This document shows, in pieces, positions 25,958 to 34,037 of a DNA stretch of 51,856 nt (its first letter is position 1; each line of letters opens with the position of its first letter). The position numbers and the translations under genes are program-made. Source of the DNA: an uncultured Ruminococcus sp. (GTDB taxonomy: Bacteria; Bacillota; Clostridia; Oscillospirales; Acutalibacteraceae); assembly GCA_902785365.1 (NCBI GenBank), contig CACZYC010000012.1, positions 1 to 51,856 of the forward strand, given 5' to 3'. The notes beneath the pieces are model-generated. The model saw only the letters and a list, made by a program, of their open reading frames with translations. It was not told where the DNA came from and did not search any database.

Positions 25958-27842
25958 AATATAATTTATCTAAATCTTCATAAGCCGTTTCCAGCTCGGA
26001 TTCTTTTGTTTCCAGGTCGGCAGTGAGCTCAAGAAGCTTTTCGTAATCGGAAATAACTTCATCACTTGAAAGAAGCCTGTTAAGTTTCTCAATCTCCTCG
26101 TCGAGGCTGTTTATAAGCGCCTCTGTCTTTTTAATATCATTCAAACGTTTGCGTTCTCTGGCGCGCTGCTGTTTTTCCAGTTCATAAGCATTGGGCTTTT
26201 TCTCTGCTCTATGTTTTTGCTCATCAATCGCCTTTTCGACCATCATTATTTCCTCGGCGTAATAGTCGTAGTTGCCGAGGTATTGAACCATTCCGTTCTT
26301 TGTCAAAACCAGAACTCGGTCGGCAAGCTTGTTGATAAAATAACGGTCATGGCTGATTATGAGCATTGTACCCTCATAATCAGATAATGTCTGTTCCAAT
26401 TGCTCGCGTGATGAAGCGTCCAAATGGTTTGTGGGCTCATCGAGCAACAAAAGATTGGAGCCGTTGAGCATAAGCTTCAAAAGGCTTACCCTTGCTCTCT
26501 CCCCTCCGCTCATCTGATTCAAAGGTTTAAACACCTCGTCGCCCTTGAACAGAAAGCTTCCGAGATATGTACGAACGCGGGTTTCTGTCATATCGGGAAA
26601 AGTATCCCAAATTTCATCCAGAGCCGACTTGTTAAGGTCAAGATTGCTCTGCATCTGGTCAAAATATCCTATGTCAACCTGCGCTCCGTACTCGTAAAAA
26701 CCGCTGTCAAAGCTGAGCTTGCCCATAAGAATATTAAAGAGTGTCGTCTTTCCGCAACCGTTATCGCCAAGGATAAAAACTTTTTCTCCTTTTCGAATAT
26801 GAAAACTAACATTTTTAAACAAACTTTTATCGCCAAAGCTTTTGCTGAGGTCAGTTACCATCAACACATCGTTTCCGCTTTCACGTTTTGGCTCAAGCCG
26901 CATATTAACAGTTTCGAGTTCTTTTTCGGGAGCCACAAGCTGAGCTTTGATTTTATCCGCCTGCTTTTGTTTGCTGGCGGCGGTGATGAAGTTGCGCTCT
27001 CTGCCCCAGCGTTTTTGCTGTTCTACAATACCTTCAATACGTTTAATCTCTTTGAGATCGTTCTCGTACTTGTTTCTGAGGCTATCCTCGTACGCTTGTT
27101 TTTTCTTTTTGAATTCGGTGTAGTTGCCCCTATACATCATTATGGACTGATGCTCCAGCTCGATTGTTTTGTTAGTTACTTTATCAAGGAAATATCGGTC
27201 GTGGCTGATTATCAACATTGAGCCCTTAAAGCCTTTGATAAAGCTTTCAAGCCAGTTTACAGAGTTTATATCGAGGTGGTTTGTGGGCTCATCAAGCAGC
27301 AAGAAATCAGAGCGTGACAAAAGCAGTTTCAATAAACTCAGCTTTGAACGCTGGCCACCCGAGAGTTTTCCTGTGGGCATATCAAATTGCTTTTCCTCAA
27401 AACCAAATCCTATAAGCGCGGACCGTGTACGGCTCTTGTATGTAAGACCGCCCAATGATTCAAAGTTTTCAATTAACGCGGTCTGTTTTTCAATGTTTTC
27501 GGGTGTGGCGGACTCTGCAACAACAGCGTTCATACCCGCAATGTCTGATTCCATTTCAATAAGATAATCAAAAACAGAAATCAGCTCGTCATATACGGAT
27601 CGTTCCGGGTGAGTACAGGCGTGCTGCTGCATATAGCCTATTGTAATATCACCCGACTTAAACACGTTGCCCTCGTCGGGAGAAGTCTCTCCGTCAATAA
27701 TGCGAAAAAGCGTAGTCTTACCAACGCCGTTCGCGCCGATAAACCCAACCTTGTCGCCCTTTTCAATATCAAAACTCACATTCTCAAAAAGCTTTTGCTC
27801 TACAAAGCTCTTTGAAAGGTTATGAACACTTAATACAGGCAC
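25956..27842 (-). CDS. ABC-F family ATP-binding protein
   Basis: ABC-F proteins are soluble twin ATPases that act at the ribosome, in translation rescue or antibiotic protection. The 628-residue chain has Walker A motifs GANGVGKT (about 37) and GDNGCGKT (about 355), signatures LSGGQRSK and MSGGERAR, and two LLLDEPTNHLD boxes. A charged linker with the arm helix lies near 235-300, and a C-terminal coiled coil (ERKRLNDIKKTEALINSLDEEIEKL) resembles YdiF/Uup. There are no membrane segments. It looks like a housekeeping YdiF-type member; resistance cannot be deduced. Confidence 0.92.
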   Translation of the reverse strand: MPVLSVHNLSKSFVEQKLFENVSFDIEKGDKVGFIGANGVGKTTLFRIIDGETSPDEGNVFKSGDITIGYMQQHACTHPERSVYDELISVFDYLIEMESDIAGMNAVVAESATPENIEKQTALIENFESLGGLTYKSRTRSALIGFGFEEKQFDMPTGKLSGGQRSKLSLLKLLLSRSDFLLLDEPTNHLDINSVNWLESFIKGFKGSMLIISHDRYFLDKVTNKTIELEHQSIMMYRGNYTEFKKKKQAYEDSLRNKYENDLKEIKRIEGIVEQQKRWGRERNFITAASKQKQADKIKAQLVAPEKELETVNMRLEPKRESGNDVLMVTDLSKSFGDKSLFKNVSFHIRKGEKVFILGDNGCGKTTLFNILMGKLSFDSGFYEYGAQVDIGYFDQMQSNLDLNKSALDEIWDTFPDMTETRVRTYLGSFLFKGDEVFKPLNQMSGGERARVSLLKLMLNGSNLLLLDEPTNHLDASSREQLEQTLSDYEGTMLIISHDRYFINKLADRVLVLTKNGMVQYLGNYDYYAEEIMMVEKAIDEQKHRAEKKPNAYELEKQQRARERKRLNDIKKTEALINSLDEEIEKLNRLLSSDEVISDYEKLLELTADLETKESELETAYEDLDKLY

Positions 27843-27896
27843 TGCCTCACCTCCTTTTAATTTTGCGCGGACACATAATCGCGCACTTACGCTTAA

Positions 27897-28262
27897 TTAA
27901 ATACTGTATAACATAATGAAGTTTACAATATGAATTAAAATCACGACGCTGTATATGACTACTCCGCAGTAGATTATAAAGTTCGTAAACTTGTTCTGCT
28001 CCAGATTAAAAGCCTTAAAGAACAGCCAAATCAATATACTCAGAGCAAGCGGAAGAATACACTTTACAAAGAAACCTACAATCGGGTAAGTCATAATCCA
28101 CGACATCAAGGGATTAGCTTCGTGGAAATATCCTGAGTCAATAAGAACCTGGGTACAAAACCAGTCTGCAACATTAAGAAAGTAAAGAAAAAATAGTTTT
28201 GTACCGAATCCGTATTGTCTCGGGACATCAAATTCTCTTAAATCAAGTATATTTTCTGACAT
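27897..28262 (-). CDS. DUF5658-type membrane protein
   Basis: The 121-residue protein has about three membrane segments and the signature LNVADWFCTQVLIDSGYFHEANPLM, typical of DUF5658. Function is unknown. Its ribosome site lies inside a 10-bp hairpin (28271-28294) that may also be the terminator of the upstream trkA-trkH operon. Confidence 0.75.
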   Translation of the reverse strand: MSENILDLREFDVPRQYGFGTKLFFLYFLNVADWFCTQVLIDSGYFHEANPLMSWIMTYPIVGFFVKCILPLALSILIWLFFKAFNLEQNKFTNFIIYCGVVIYSVVILIHIVNFIMLYSI

Positions 28263-28270
28263 AAAAACAC

Positions 28271-28296
28271 CTCACAGGTATTATTACCCGTGAGAT
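28271..28296 (-). terminator. Hairpin: trk terminator overlapping the DUF5658 ribosome site
   Basis: On the minus strand CTCACGGGTA-ataa-TACCTGTGAG is followed by gtg and five T residues, then the ATG of the DUF5658 gene. The GAGGTG ribosome site starts within the 3' arm. It may therefore both end the trk transcript and mask the next start. Confidence 0.55.
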
Positions 28297-28390
28297 GAAT
28301 TTTTATGTGATAATATAGTTCTGATTTTTCATCCCAACATATATATGCACTTGATTTAAAAATAAATATCGGTTTATTTATCGCGTAAGA

Positions 28391-29848
28391 TTAGTTCTTT
28401 CTCCACGCTCTTGGCATAAAGATTATCAGTAGCGGATAGAGCTCTAAACGTCCCGCAATCATATTAAAGATAAAGACAATCTTGGAGAATATGCTGAACT
28501 GAGCGTAGTTGCCCGCCGAGCCGACTATGGAGAAACCGGGACCCGTGTTATTGAGTGTAGCGAGAACACTGGTAAAGTTAGTTGTAAAGTCAAATCCGTT
28601 GAGCGAAATCAAGGTTGTTGTTATAACAATGATTCCTACATAAACAATGAGATAAACGCTTACATTACGGGTAACAGTATGATTAACCTTTTTCCTGTTC
28701 ATCGTAACGTTAGAAACCATACGCGGATGAATAATCAGTCTGAATTCTTTACGCGCCTGTTTAATTAGGATAAGCACGCGGCTGACTTTGAAACCGCCGC
28801 CCGTACTTCCCGCGCAGGCTCCGATACAGGTCAGCACGCAGATAAGAGATTTCGAGAACGCGGGCCATTTGTCGGTGTTGTCGATAGCAAAACCTGTACT
28901 GGACAGAATTGAGCTAACATAGAAGAAGCTCTGGTGCACACTGTCAAATGCATTTTGATAAATATTATAAATATTTACCGCAATCGCGGCTGTGGCAAAT
29001 ACTATGATACCAAGGTAGAGCCACAGTTCTTCAAGTCTGAGGATATTCTTTAATTTCCTTGAAAGAATTAAGATATATACATAGAAGTTTACGCCGAACA
29101 GCATCATAAACACTGAAATAACGCCCTGAAGATAATAGCCGTTAGCGTAGGTCGAGAAATATCCTATTGAATTATTATAGTTAGCAAAACCGCCTGTGCC
29201 CGCGGTAGCGAACGCGCTGGTGATTGAATCGAACCAATACATACCGCCGGCGCGCAGTAAAATCATTTCAATAACAGTCAGTCCGCCATAGATTGAATAG
29301 AGAATCAAAGCGTAGGTTCTCAAACGAGGCATAGTTTTTTCAACGTCGGGACCTGTGGACTCTGCCTTCATGAGATTAATTCCCGCGTTACCGCCAAGTC
29401 TCGGAATAAGCGCGAGCAAGAATACGATTACGCCCATACCACCGAGGAAGTGACTGAACGAACGCCAGAACAGCATACATTTGTCAAGCGCCTCAATATC
29501 AACCAGAATTGTTGAACCTGTGGTTGTGAAGCCTGAAACAGACTCAAACACAGCGTCTATATAGCTGGGAATCTGTCCGCTGACACAAAGCGGTATAGCG
29601 CCTACGAATGACAATACAATCCACGATAAAGCGGTAGCGGCAAAACCGTCACGCCTTGCCATTTCAAAACGCTTGGGTTTATGAAATATTATTATCAGTC
29701 CAAGTACTATTGCGGCAAGTCCAGTGTACAGGAAAAACCTGAAATTGCTTTCGCCGTAATAAAGACCTACAAGTGTTGAGAACTGCATTGAAACGCCTTC
29801 AATAAACAGTACCCAACCAAGGATATAGACAAGAGTTCTTTTATTCAC
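28391..29848 (-). CDS. trkH: Potassium uptake protein TrkH/KtrB family
   Basis: The 485-residue channel-like subunit has four pore repeats, visible from their filter loops (FTTTGSTIL, ATAGTGGFANYN, SSTGFAIDN, NNTGPGFS) and 8-10 membrane segments. Start is GTG 29848, 7 nt from GGAGG. With the adjacent TrkA ring protein it forms a regulated K+ importer. TrkH has the longer N-terminal extension relative to KtrB. Confidence 0.93.
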   Translation of the reverse strand: MNKRTLVYILGWVLFIEGVSMQFSTLVGLYYGESNFRFFLYTGLAAIVLGLIIIFHKPKRFEMARRDGFAATALSWIVLSFVGAIPLCVSGQIPSYIDAVFESVSGFTTTGSTILVDIEALDKCMLFWRSFSHFLGGMGVIVFLLALIPRLGGNAGINLMKAESTGPDVEKTMPRLRTYALILYSIYGGLTVIEMILLRAGGMYWFDSITSAFATAGTGGFANYNNSIGYFSTYANGYYLQGVISVFMMLFGVNFYVYILILSRKLKNILRLEELWLYLGIIVFATAAIAVNIYNIYQNAFDSVHQSFFYVSSILSSTGFAIDNTDKWPAFSKSLICVLTCIGACAGSTGGGFKVSRVLILIKQARKEFRLIIHPRMVSNVTMNRKKVNHTVTRNVSVYLIVYVGIIVITTTLISLNGFDFTTNFTSVLATLNNTGPGFSIVGSAGNYAQFSIFSKIVFIFNMIAGRLELYPLLIIFMPRAWRKN

Positions 29849-29863
29849 AATTGCCTCCGAAAA

Positions 29864-31219
29864 TTATTTTAAAATATCTTTAAGGTCAAACAAACCTGTA
29901 TGTTTAGTAACTATAACCACACTGTCGCCGAGCTCAATGCTATCTTTACCTGTCGGAATAATAATTCTGCCGTTACGCATTATACAAACTACCTGGAGCT
30001 CAGACTTTAAGGTGAGCATTGCAAGAGGCACACCGATAGCCATACTTTCCTCACGAGCTTTGAACTCAAGTGCCTCAGCTTGGTCATTACAAATTGAATA
30101 GAGAGTCTCAATATTACTGCCGACAGAGTTCTGCATAGCGCGTACATACTGGATAATATACTGACCTGTAAGGTGTTTGGGATGAATTACACTGTCAAGA
30201 GGCAGACTGTCGATAATGTTGAAGCTGAGGTTGTCGATCTCGGTAATAATCTTCGCGTCGGGATTTACATCCTTAGCAAACAGAGAAACTATAATGTTCT
30301 CCTCGTCAGTGTCCATCATGGCTACAATAGCGTCGGCGTGCTCGATACCCTCCGAAACCAAAAGTTCCTGGTTCATAGCGTCGCCGTGTATGACAACAAC
30401 GTTGTTTAATAATTCCGCGAGTTCCTCGCAACGAGCAAGATTACTCTCCACTATCTTAACCTGGATACCTGTCTCAGACAAAGACTTAGCGAGGTAATAA
30501 GCAATTTTACTACCGCCGAGGATTATTACATGGCGGCTTTTGGAATTTATAACACCAAGGTTCTTAAAAAGTCTCGCGGCGGCATTGCTCTCGGAAATAA
30601 TCGAAATTATATCCCCCGCTTTTATTTCAAAACTACCGTTCGGAATAAAACATTCCTTGTTGCGCTCTACTGTACAGATACGCAAACCTTCTTTAAACAA
30701 AGAAGCGCAGTCCATAACTTTACGGTCAGCTAAAACAGAATCCTGTTTAATCTTGACCTTGATTAAGTCAACAACGCCCTTGGCAAAGCTGTCAATCTCA
30801 ACAGCTCCCGGGAATTTAATAAGACGGCTGAGCTCTCGAGCACAAGTCTGTTCAGGGTTAATAGCCATTGAAAGTTTAAGCTCGTCTTTAATCTTCAGAA
30901 CATCGTTAGTATATTCAGGATTACGCACACGAGCTATTGTATGAGGAGCGCCTGCGTTCTTGGCGATAAGACAAGCGTAAAGGTTAAGCTCATCGGAAGC
31001 AGTAACAGCAATCATAATATCACAGTTATCCACATCAGCTTCTTTAAGCATTTCGAAAGTAGCGCCGTTGCCCTCAATAGCCATAACGTTCTGAGAGCCC
31101 GCAATAGATTGCAGCGCGTGGGCGTCTTTATCTATAGTTGTTATACTGTGGCCTTCCTTTTCAAGTTGGTGTACAATTGTGCGTCCTACACGTCCGCAAC
31201 CAACAATAATAATATTCAT
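29864..31219 (-). CDS. trkA: Trk system potassium transporter TrkA
   Basis: The 451-residue protein has two RCK halves: NAD-binding GCGRVGRTIVHQLEKEG near residue 6 and the second Rossmann motif ILGGSKIAYYLAKSLSETG near 230, each followed by a TrkA-C domain. It gates TrkH in response to nucleotides and, in Firmicutes, often c-di-AMP. It is upstream of trkH on the same strand, 15 nt apart. Confidence 0.94.
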   Translation of the reverse strand: MNIIIVGCGRVGRTIVHQLEKEGHSITTIDKDAHALQSIAGSQNVMAIEGNGATFEMLKEADVDNCDIMIAVTASDELNLYACLIAKNAGAPHTIARVRNPEYTNDVLKIKDELKLSMAINPEQTCARELSRLIKFPGAVEIDSFAKGVVDLIKVKIKQDSVLADRKVMDCASLFKEGLRICTVERNKECFIPNGSFEIKAGDIISIISESNAAARLFKNLGVINSKSRHVIILGGSKIAYYLAKSLSETGIQVKIVESNLARCEELAELLNNVVVIHGDAMNQELLVSEGIEHADAIVAMMDTDEENIIVSLFAKDVNPDAKIITEIDNLSFNIIDSLPLDSVIHPKHLTGQYIIQYVRAMQNSVGSNIETLYSICNDQAEALEFKAREESMAIGVPLAMLTLKSELQVVCIMRNGRIIIPTGKDSIELGDSVVIVTKHTGLFDLKDILK

Positions 31220-31260
31220 ACAAAAACCTCACAAACAGTATGATAATTTATAACCTAATT

Positions 31261-31289
31261 ATAATAATTTTACTATATTAGAATGTCAA
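31261..31289 (-). promoter_or_regulatory. Promoter of trkA-trkH
   Basis: On the minus strand: TTGACA (31284-31289), a 17-nt spacer, and TATTAT (31261-31266). It lies downstream of the ncRNA terminator, so trkAH has its own promoter. Between them is a 21-nt direct repeat, gcgtaatttttatataaatgt, in two copies about 24 nt apart (31304-31348). Confidence 0.75.
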
Positions 31290-31347
31290 AATCAATATCT
31301 AAAGCGTAATTTTTATATAAATGTTCTGCGTAATTTTTATATAAATG

Positions 31348-31386
31348 TAAAAAAAACAAAAGCCCGCGGCATAAACGCCGCGGGCG
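31348..31386 (-). terminator. Strong terminator of the ncRNA
   Basis: GCCCGCGGC/GCCGCGGGC, a nine-pair GC-rich stem, followed on the minus strand by tttt-g-tttttt. Confidence 0.9.
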
Positions 31387-31607
31387 AACTAACTAGAACA
31401 TTGGACTATCTCCATATATAACTAAAAAAATTATGTGCGAACAGTTATAAACAAATCATGGGACTATCCCCTATCTATAAAAAACTTAAATTCAAATCTA
31501 TAATTAAATGTACATCGGACCAGTTCTCCGTAAAACTAATTTAATTTTTTATAAACGTAAATGATTCTTGAGTTTTGAGATATTCCTAAAGGGAGCCGTC
31601 ACCGGCT

Positions 31608-31673
31608 TTAAGAGTTAGGTGGGAAACTCCGCTTGAGGTCTTTAATCGAAATCTTAAATGGTCTTTGTAACAT
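31608..31673 (-). CDS. Possible 21-aa leader peptide within the ncRNA
   Basis: The frame runs ATG 31673 to TAA 31608 behind a full AGGAGG site with 7-nt spacing; the peptide starts MLQRPFKISIKDLKRS and is basic. The ribosome site lies next to the closing stem of the RNA, so its exposure could depend on folding. It could equally be chance within a structured RNA. Confidence 0.35.
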   Translation of the reverse strand: MLQRPFKISIKDLKRSFPPNS

Positions 31674-31707
31674 CTCTAAAACCTCCTAATCTTTATTTGT
31701 TGTACAT

Positions 31708-31736
31708 ATTATATAATAGTTTTTCTCATTTGTCAA
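31708..31736 (-). promoter_or_regulatory. Consensus promoter of the ncRNA
   Basis: TTGACA (31731-31736), exactly 17 nt, TATAAT (31708-31713) on the minus strand: a perfect match in both boxes. Confidence 0.85.
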
Positions 31737-31798
31737 TACTTTTATTAAAAAAATTTATAATTTTTTTATTATAATTTTGTAACCACTTTATACAGGGT

Positions 31799-31853
31799 AT
31801 TGTAAACCAGTTATTTAATTCAAGTTGACAATTATTTACTTTGATTGTATAAT
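31799..31853 (+). promoter_or_regulatory. BirA (biotin) operator and promoter of bioY
   Basis: ATTGTAAACC (31799-31808), 15 nt, then GTTGACAAT (31824-31832) is the inverted pair expected for a Firmicutes BirA box. The promoter TTGACA (31825-31830), 17 nt, TATAAT (31848-31853) overlaps its right half, so biotin-loaded BirA would block the -35. Confidence 0.88.
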
Positions 31854-31872
31854 AACCTCGGAGGCGAAAACA

Positions 31873-32448
31873 ATGAAAAAACCTTTTTTAACGACAAAAA
31901 GAATTACGTTTATTGCAATATTCGCGGCTTTGATATGTGTATGCGCCTGGGTATCAATACCAAACCCAATCTCAGGTGTTCCCTTTACTCTGCAAACTTT
32001 CGCAATTATTCTTGCGGGATTATTACTAAGCCCCGCCGAAGCCATGGCTGTAAGCGTTGTATATCTTCTTCTGGGAGTGGTTGGACTGCCTGTGTTCTCG
32101 GGATTCAACACTTTATACACAAATCTTTTCAGCCCCACAGGTGGATATATATTTGGTTTTTTAATTACTCCGTTTTTAATAGCCCTTTGTGTAAAAGCTC
32201 TTAAAAGATTTACGGAAACTTCTTCACGTACTTTCTTTGTGTATTTTTTTACAGCAATTTTTGTCGGGATTACAGCTGTTGACATCCCGGGGATAATAGG
32301 TTTACACATAGTTACAGGGATGGACTATTCTTCGGCGCTTGTATCGGGAGCTTTGCTGTTTGTACCTACGGACGCGCTTAAATGCTTTCTCGCGGCAATT
32401 ATTGCAGTTGCTCTGAAAAATCCGCTTGAAAACCTTCAAAAGACATAA
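31873..32448 (+). CDS. bioY: Biotin transporter BioY
   Basis: BioY is the substrate-binding membrane subunit of the biotin ECF transporter. The 191-residue protein has six likely membrane segments. The family features are a start like [21 protein letters not shown], the motif [18 protein letters not shown], and the loop [12 protein letters not shown] start at ATG 31873 after GGAGG. The BirA box in front agrees with the function. It is not beside ecfA/T genes, so it probably shares a general ECF module. Confidence 0.95.
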   Translation: MKKPFLTTKRITFIAIFAALICVCAWVSIPNPISGVPFTLQTFAIILAGLLLSPAEAMAVSVVYLLLGVVGLPVFSGFNTLYTNLFSPTGGYIFGFLITPFLIALCVKALKRFTETSSRTFFVYFFTAIFVGITAVDIPGIIGLHIVTGMDYSSALVSGALLFVPTDALKCFLAAIIAVALKNPLENLQKT

Positions 32449-32504
32449 CACTTGCAGTATCAATAAAAATTTGGTAGAATAGCTTTGTGAATTGAGGTGG
32501 AATT

Positions 32505-33290
32505 ATGTTTGCTTCTATAAATATATACGCGTTATGTATAGCGGTTGGATTGATCGCTATGTGCGTTGTGGCAATTATACTTGGTAAAAAACGTAATATT
32601 TCCATAGAGGATATTATTTTCGGGGAATTGTTTATTCTTATCGGTGCTTTTATCGGCTCGCATTTGCTATACGGAATTACATATATTCCCGATATCGTTA
32701 AAACTTTAGGAACTTACTTTGAAGAAGGATGGGACGCACACTACTTCTTTGATATCATATTCTTCTATTTAAGCGGTATGGTATATTACGGCGGGCTTAT
32801 ACTCGGTATTGTTTTTGCTTTATTGTACTGCAAAATGCGTAAACTTGATTTTAAAATATTCAGTGATTGTTTTGCGGTAGGGCTGCCATTGTTCTTAGCT
32901 ATTACCCGAGTCGGATGTTTCTTCGCGGGATACAGTTACGGCGTAAAAAGCAGTTTGGGAATTGCGGATTCCGAAGGTGTAACACGCTTCCCTGTCCAGT
33001 TAGTTGAATGCTTTGTTTGCGTTTTAATATTTGTTTTGATGATACTACTTGTAAAAAAAGGAAAGTATAAAGGACAACTGCTTTATATCTATTTATTGAC
33101 TTACGCTTGCGCGAGATTCTTTATAGACTTTTTCCGCGGCGATGAGTCCAGAGGATTCTTTTTGTTCCTGTCCACAAGTCAGTGGATAAGTCTGATACTC
33201 ATTTGTGTTTCTGTTTATAAGCTGTTTGCACAAAAGAAAAAGATAGAAGAAAAACAAATTGAAAGTAAGAAAAATGCTGACAGCGAATAA
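32505..33290 (+). CDS. Lgt-family prolipoprotein diacylglyceryl transferase-like protein
   Basis: The 261-residue protein has about seven membrane segments, with an Lgt-like region: ITRVGCFFAGYSYGV (in place of the GRxGNFxNxELYG box), RFPVQLVEC and ARFFIDFFRGDE. Lgt attaches diacylglycerol to lipobox cysteines. The central signature is diverged, with no 'N-x-E' in the usual place, so activity is uncertain; this may be one of the Lgt-related paralogues common in clostridia. The site GAGGTGG precedes the ATG. Confidence 0.7.
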   Translation: MFASINIYALCIAVGLIAMCVVAIILGKKRNISIEDIIFGELFILIGAFIGSHLLYGITYIPDIVKTLGTYFEEGWDAHYFFDIIFFYLSGMVYYGGLILGIVFALLYCKMRKLDFKIFSDCFAVGLPLFLAITRVGCFFAGYSYGVKSSLGIADSEGVTRFPVQLVECFVCVLIFVLMILLVKKGKYKGQLLYIYLLTYACARFFIDFFRGDESRGFFLFLSTSQWISLILICVSVYKLFAQKKKIEEKQIESKKNADSE

Positions 33291-33329
33291 TTTGGTTAGG
33301 AATCACATTATTTGACAAGGAGAACAAAA

Positions 33330-33710
33330 ATGAAAAAATGCGATTATTGCGCTAAAGAGATTTCATACTACGACCAGTACTGTGACGAAGAGTGCGAAAG
33401 AAAAGCGCTTGACTTTTATTCATTAAGAGAGAGATACACTAAAGTTTTTTCCATATTCAATATAATAGGCGTATTTGGTATTCCTGTCGGATTGTTTCTT
33501 TCGGCAATTGACGCGATCATCGGATTTTCGCTCACAGCGTTCTCAATGATGTTGGTAGGAATTACGGTGGTTTTGCTCCCCTTCCCTGTTGAAAATATGA
33601 TAAGCTCATTGAAAATCAAAAAAGCTGTGTTTGTCACAAGAATGATAGGCGTCGGATTTTTGGTATTGGGAACAGCGCTGTTTGTGTTAAGAATTTTAAT
33701 TTTTAATTAA
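33330..33710 (+). CDS. Small zinc-ribbon membrane protein, hypothetical
   Basis: The 126-residue protein has an N-terminal C4 metal site (MKKCDYCAKEI...DQYCDEECERKA) like DUF2116-type ribbons, followed by three membrane segments. I start at ATG 33330 behind CAAGGAG. Function unknown; the ribbon presumably lies on the cytoplasmic side. Confidence 0.75.
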   Translation: MKKCDYCAKEISYYDQYCDEECERKALDFYSLRERYTKVFSIFNIIGVFGIPVGLFLSAIDAIIGFSLTAFSMMLVGITVVLLPFPVENMISSLKIKKAVFVTRMIGVGFLVLGTALFVLRILIFN

Positions 33711-33729
33711 TTTTTAAAACTATGAATAA

Positions 33730-33771
33730 AAATCCTCCTTTTGACAAAACTATGTGTGAAAAGGAGGATTT
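33730..33771 (+). promoter_or_regulatory. Ribosome-site-masking hairpin of the DUF378 gene
   Basis: AAATCCTCCTTTT (33730-33742) is a perfect inverted copy of AAAAGGAGGATTT (33759-33771), loop 16 nt. The second arm holds the AAGGAGG ribosome site, 5 nt from the ATG at 33776. No T-run follows, so it is not an ordinary terminator. Confidence 0.7.
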
Positions 33772-33775
33772 CGTT

Positions 33776-34000
33776 ATGATAGACAGAATTGCATTAATAC
33801 TTTCTATAATCGGCGGTCTCAACTGGGGTCTTGTCGGTATTTTCCAGTTTGACCTTGTAGCCTGGCTGGGCGGAGGTCAGAGCGGTGTGCTCAGCAGAAT
33901 TATATATATTATTGTGGGACTCGCCGCAATCTGGTGTGTATCATTACTGTTCAGAAACAGCGATATACTTGACGACCACCACGTTGAGAATCACGTATAA
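33776..34000 (+). CDS. DUF378 membrane protein
   Basis: The 74-residue protein has two membrane segments and the family signature LNWGLVGIFQFDLVAWL, characteristic of DUF378. Function is unknown. The start at 33776 uses AAGGAGG; the earlier in-frame ATG 33722 lacks a site and lies upstream of the masking hairpin. Confidence 0.85.
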   Translation: MIDRIALILSIIGGLNWGLVGIFQFDLVAWLGGGQSGVLSRIIYIIVGLAAIWCVSLLFRNSDILDDHHVENHV

Positions 34001-34030
34001 AAAAAGGACTGCCGAAGCAGTCCTTTTTTG
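33999..34030. terminator. Bidirectional terminator
   Basis: AAAAAGGACTGC-cgaa-GCAGTCCTTTTTT between convergent DUF378 and ackA. Confidence 0.9.
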
Positions 34031-34037
34031 TTTTATA

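Larger units (their letters stand above)
31348..31701 (-). ncRNA. Unidentified structured ncRNA upstream of trkA
   Basis: A consensus promoter (see 31708-31736) predicts transcription from about 31701 to a strong terminator at 31348-31385. The 5' domain (31572-31683) is closed by GTTTTAGAGAT pairing with ATCTCAAAAC. Inside it, CCTAA/TTAGG encloses AGCCG-GTGA-CGGCT (31594-31607), a GNRA-type loop. The 3' half has three look-alike hairpins spaced 56-58 nt apart: near 31513-31529, 31457-31471 and 31399-31414 (core GGAGATAGTCC then ATG). A 21-codon frame (31608-31673) begins behind AGGAGG. I cannot name the family; it does not fit the ydaO (c-di-AMP) riboswitch by eye. Confidence 0.65.

Noticed and set aside
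31572..31683. ydaO (c-di-AMP) riboswitch for trkA
   Set aside because: The characteristic GGGGGA/CCGAACCCGACAG-type motifs were not found, and a separate promoter serves trkA.
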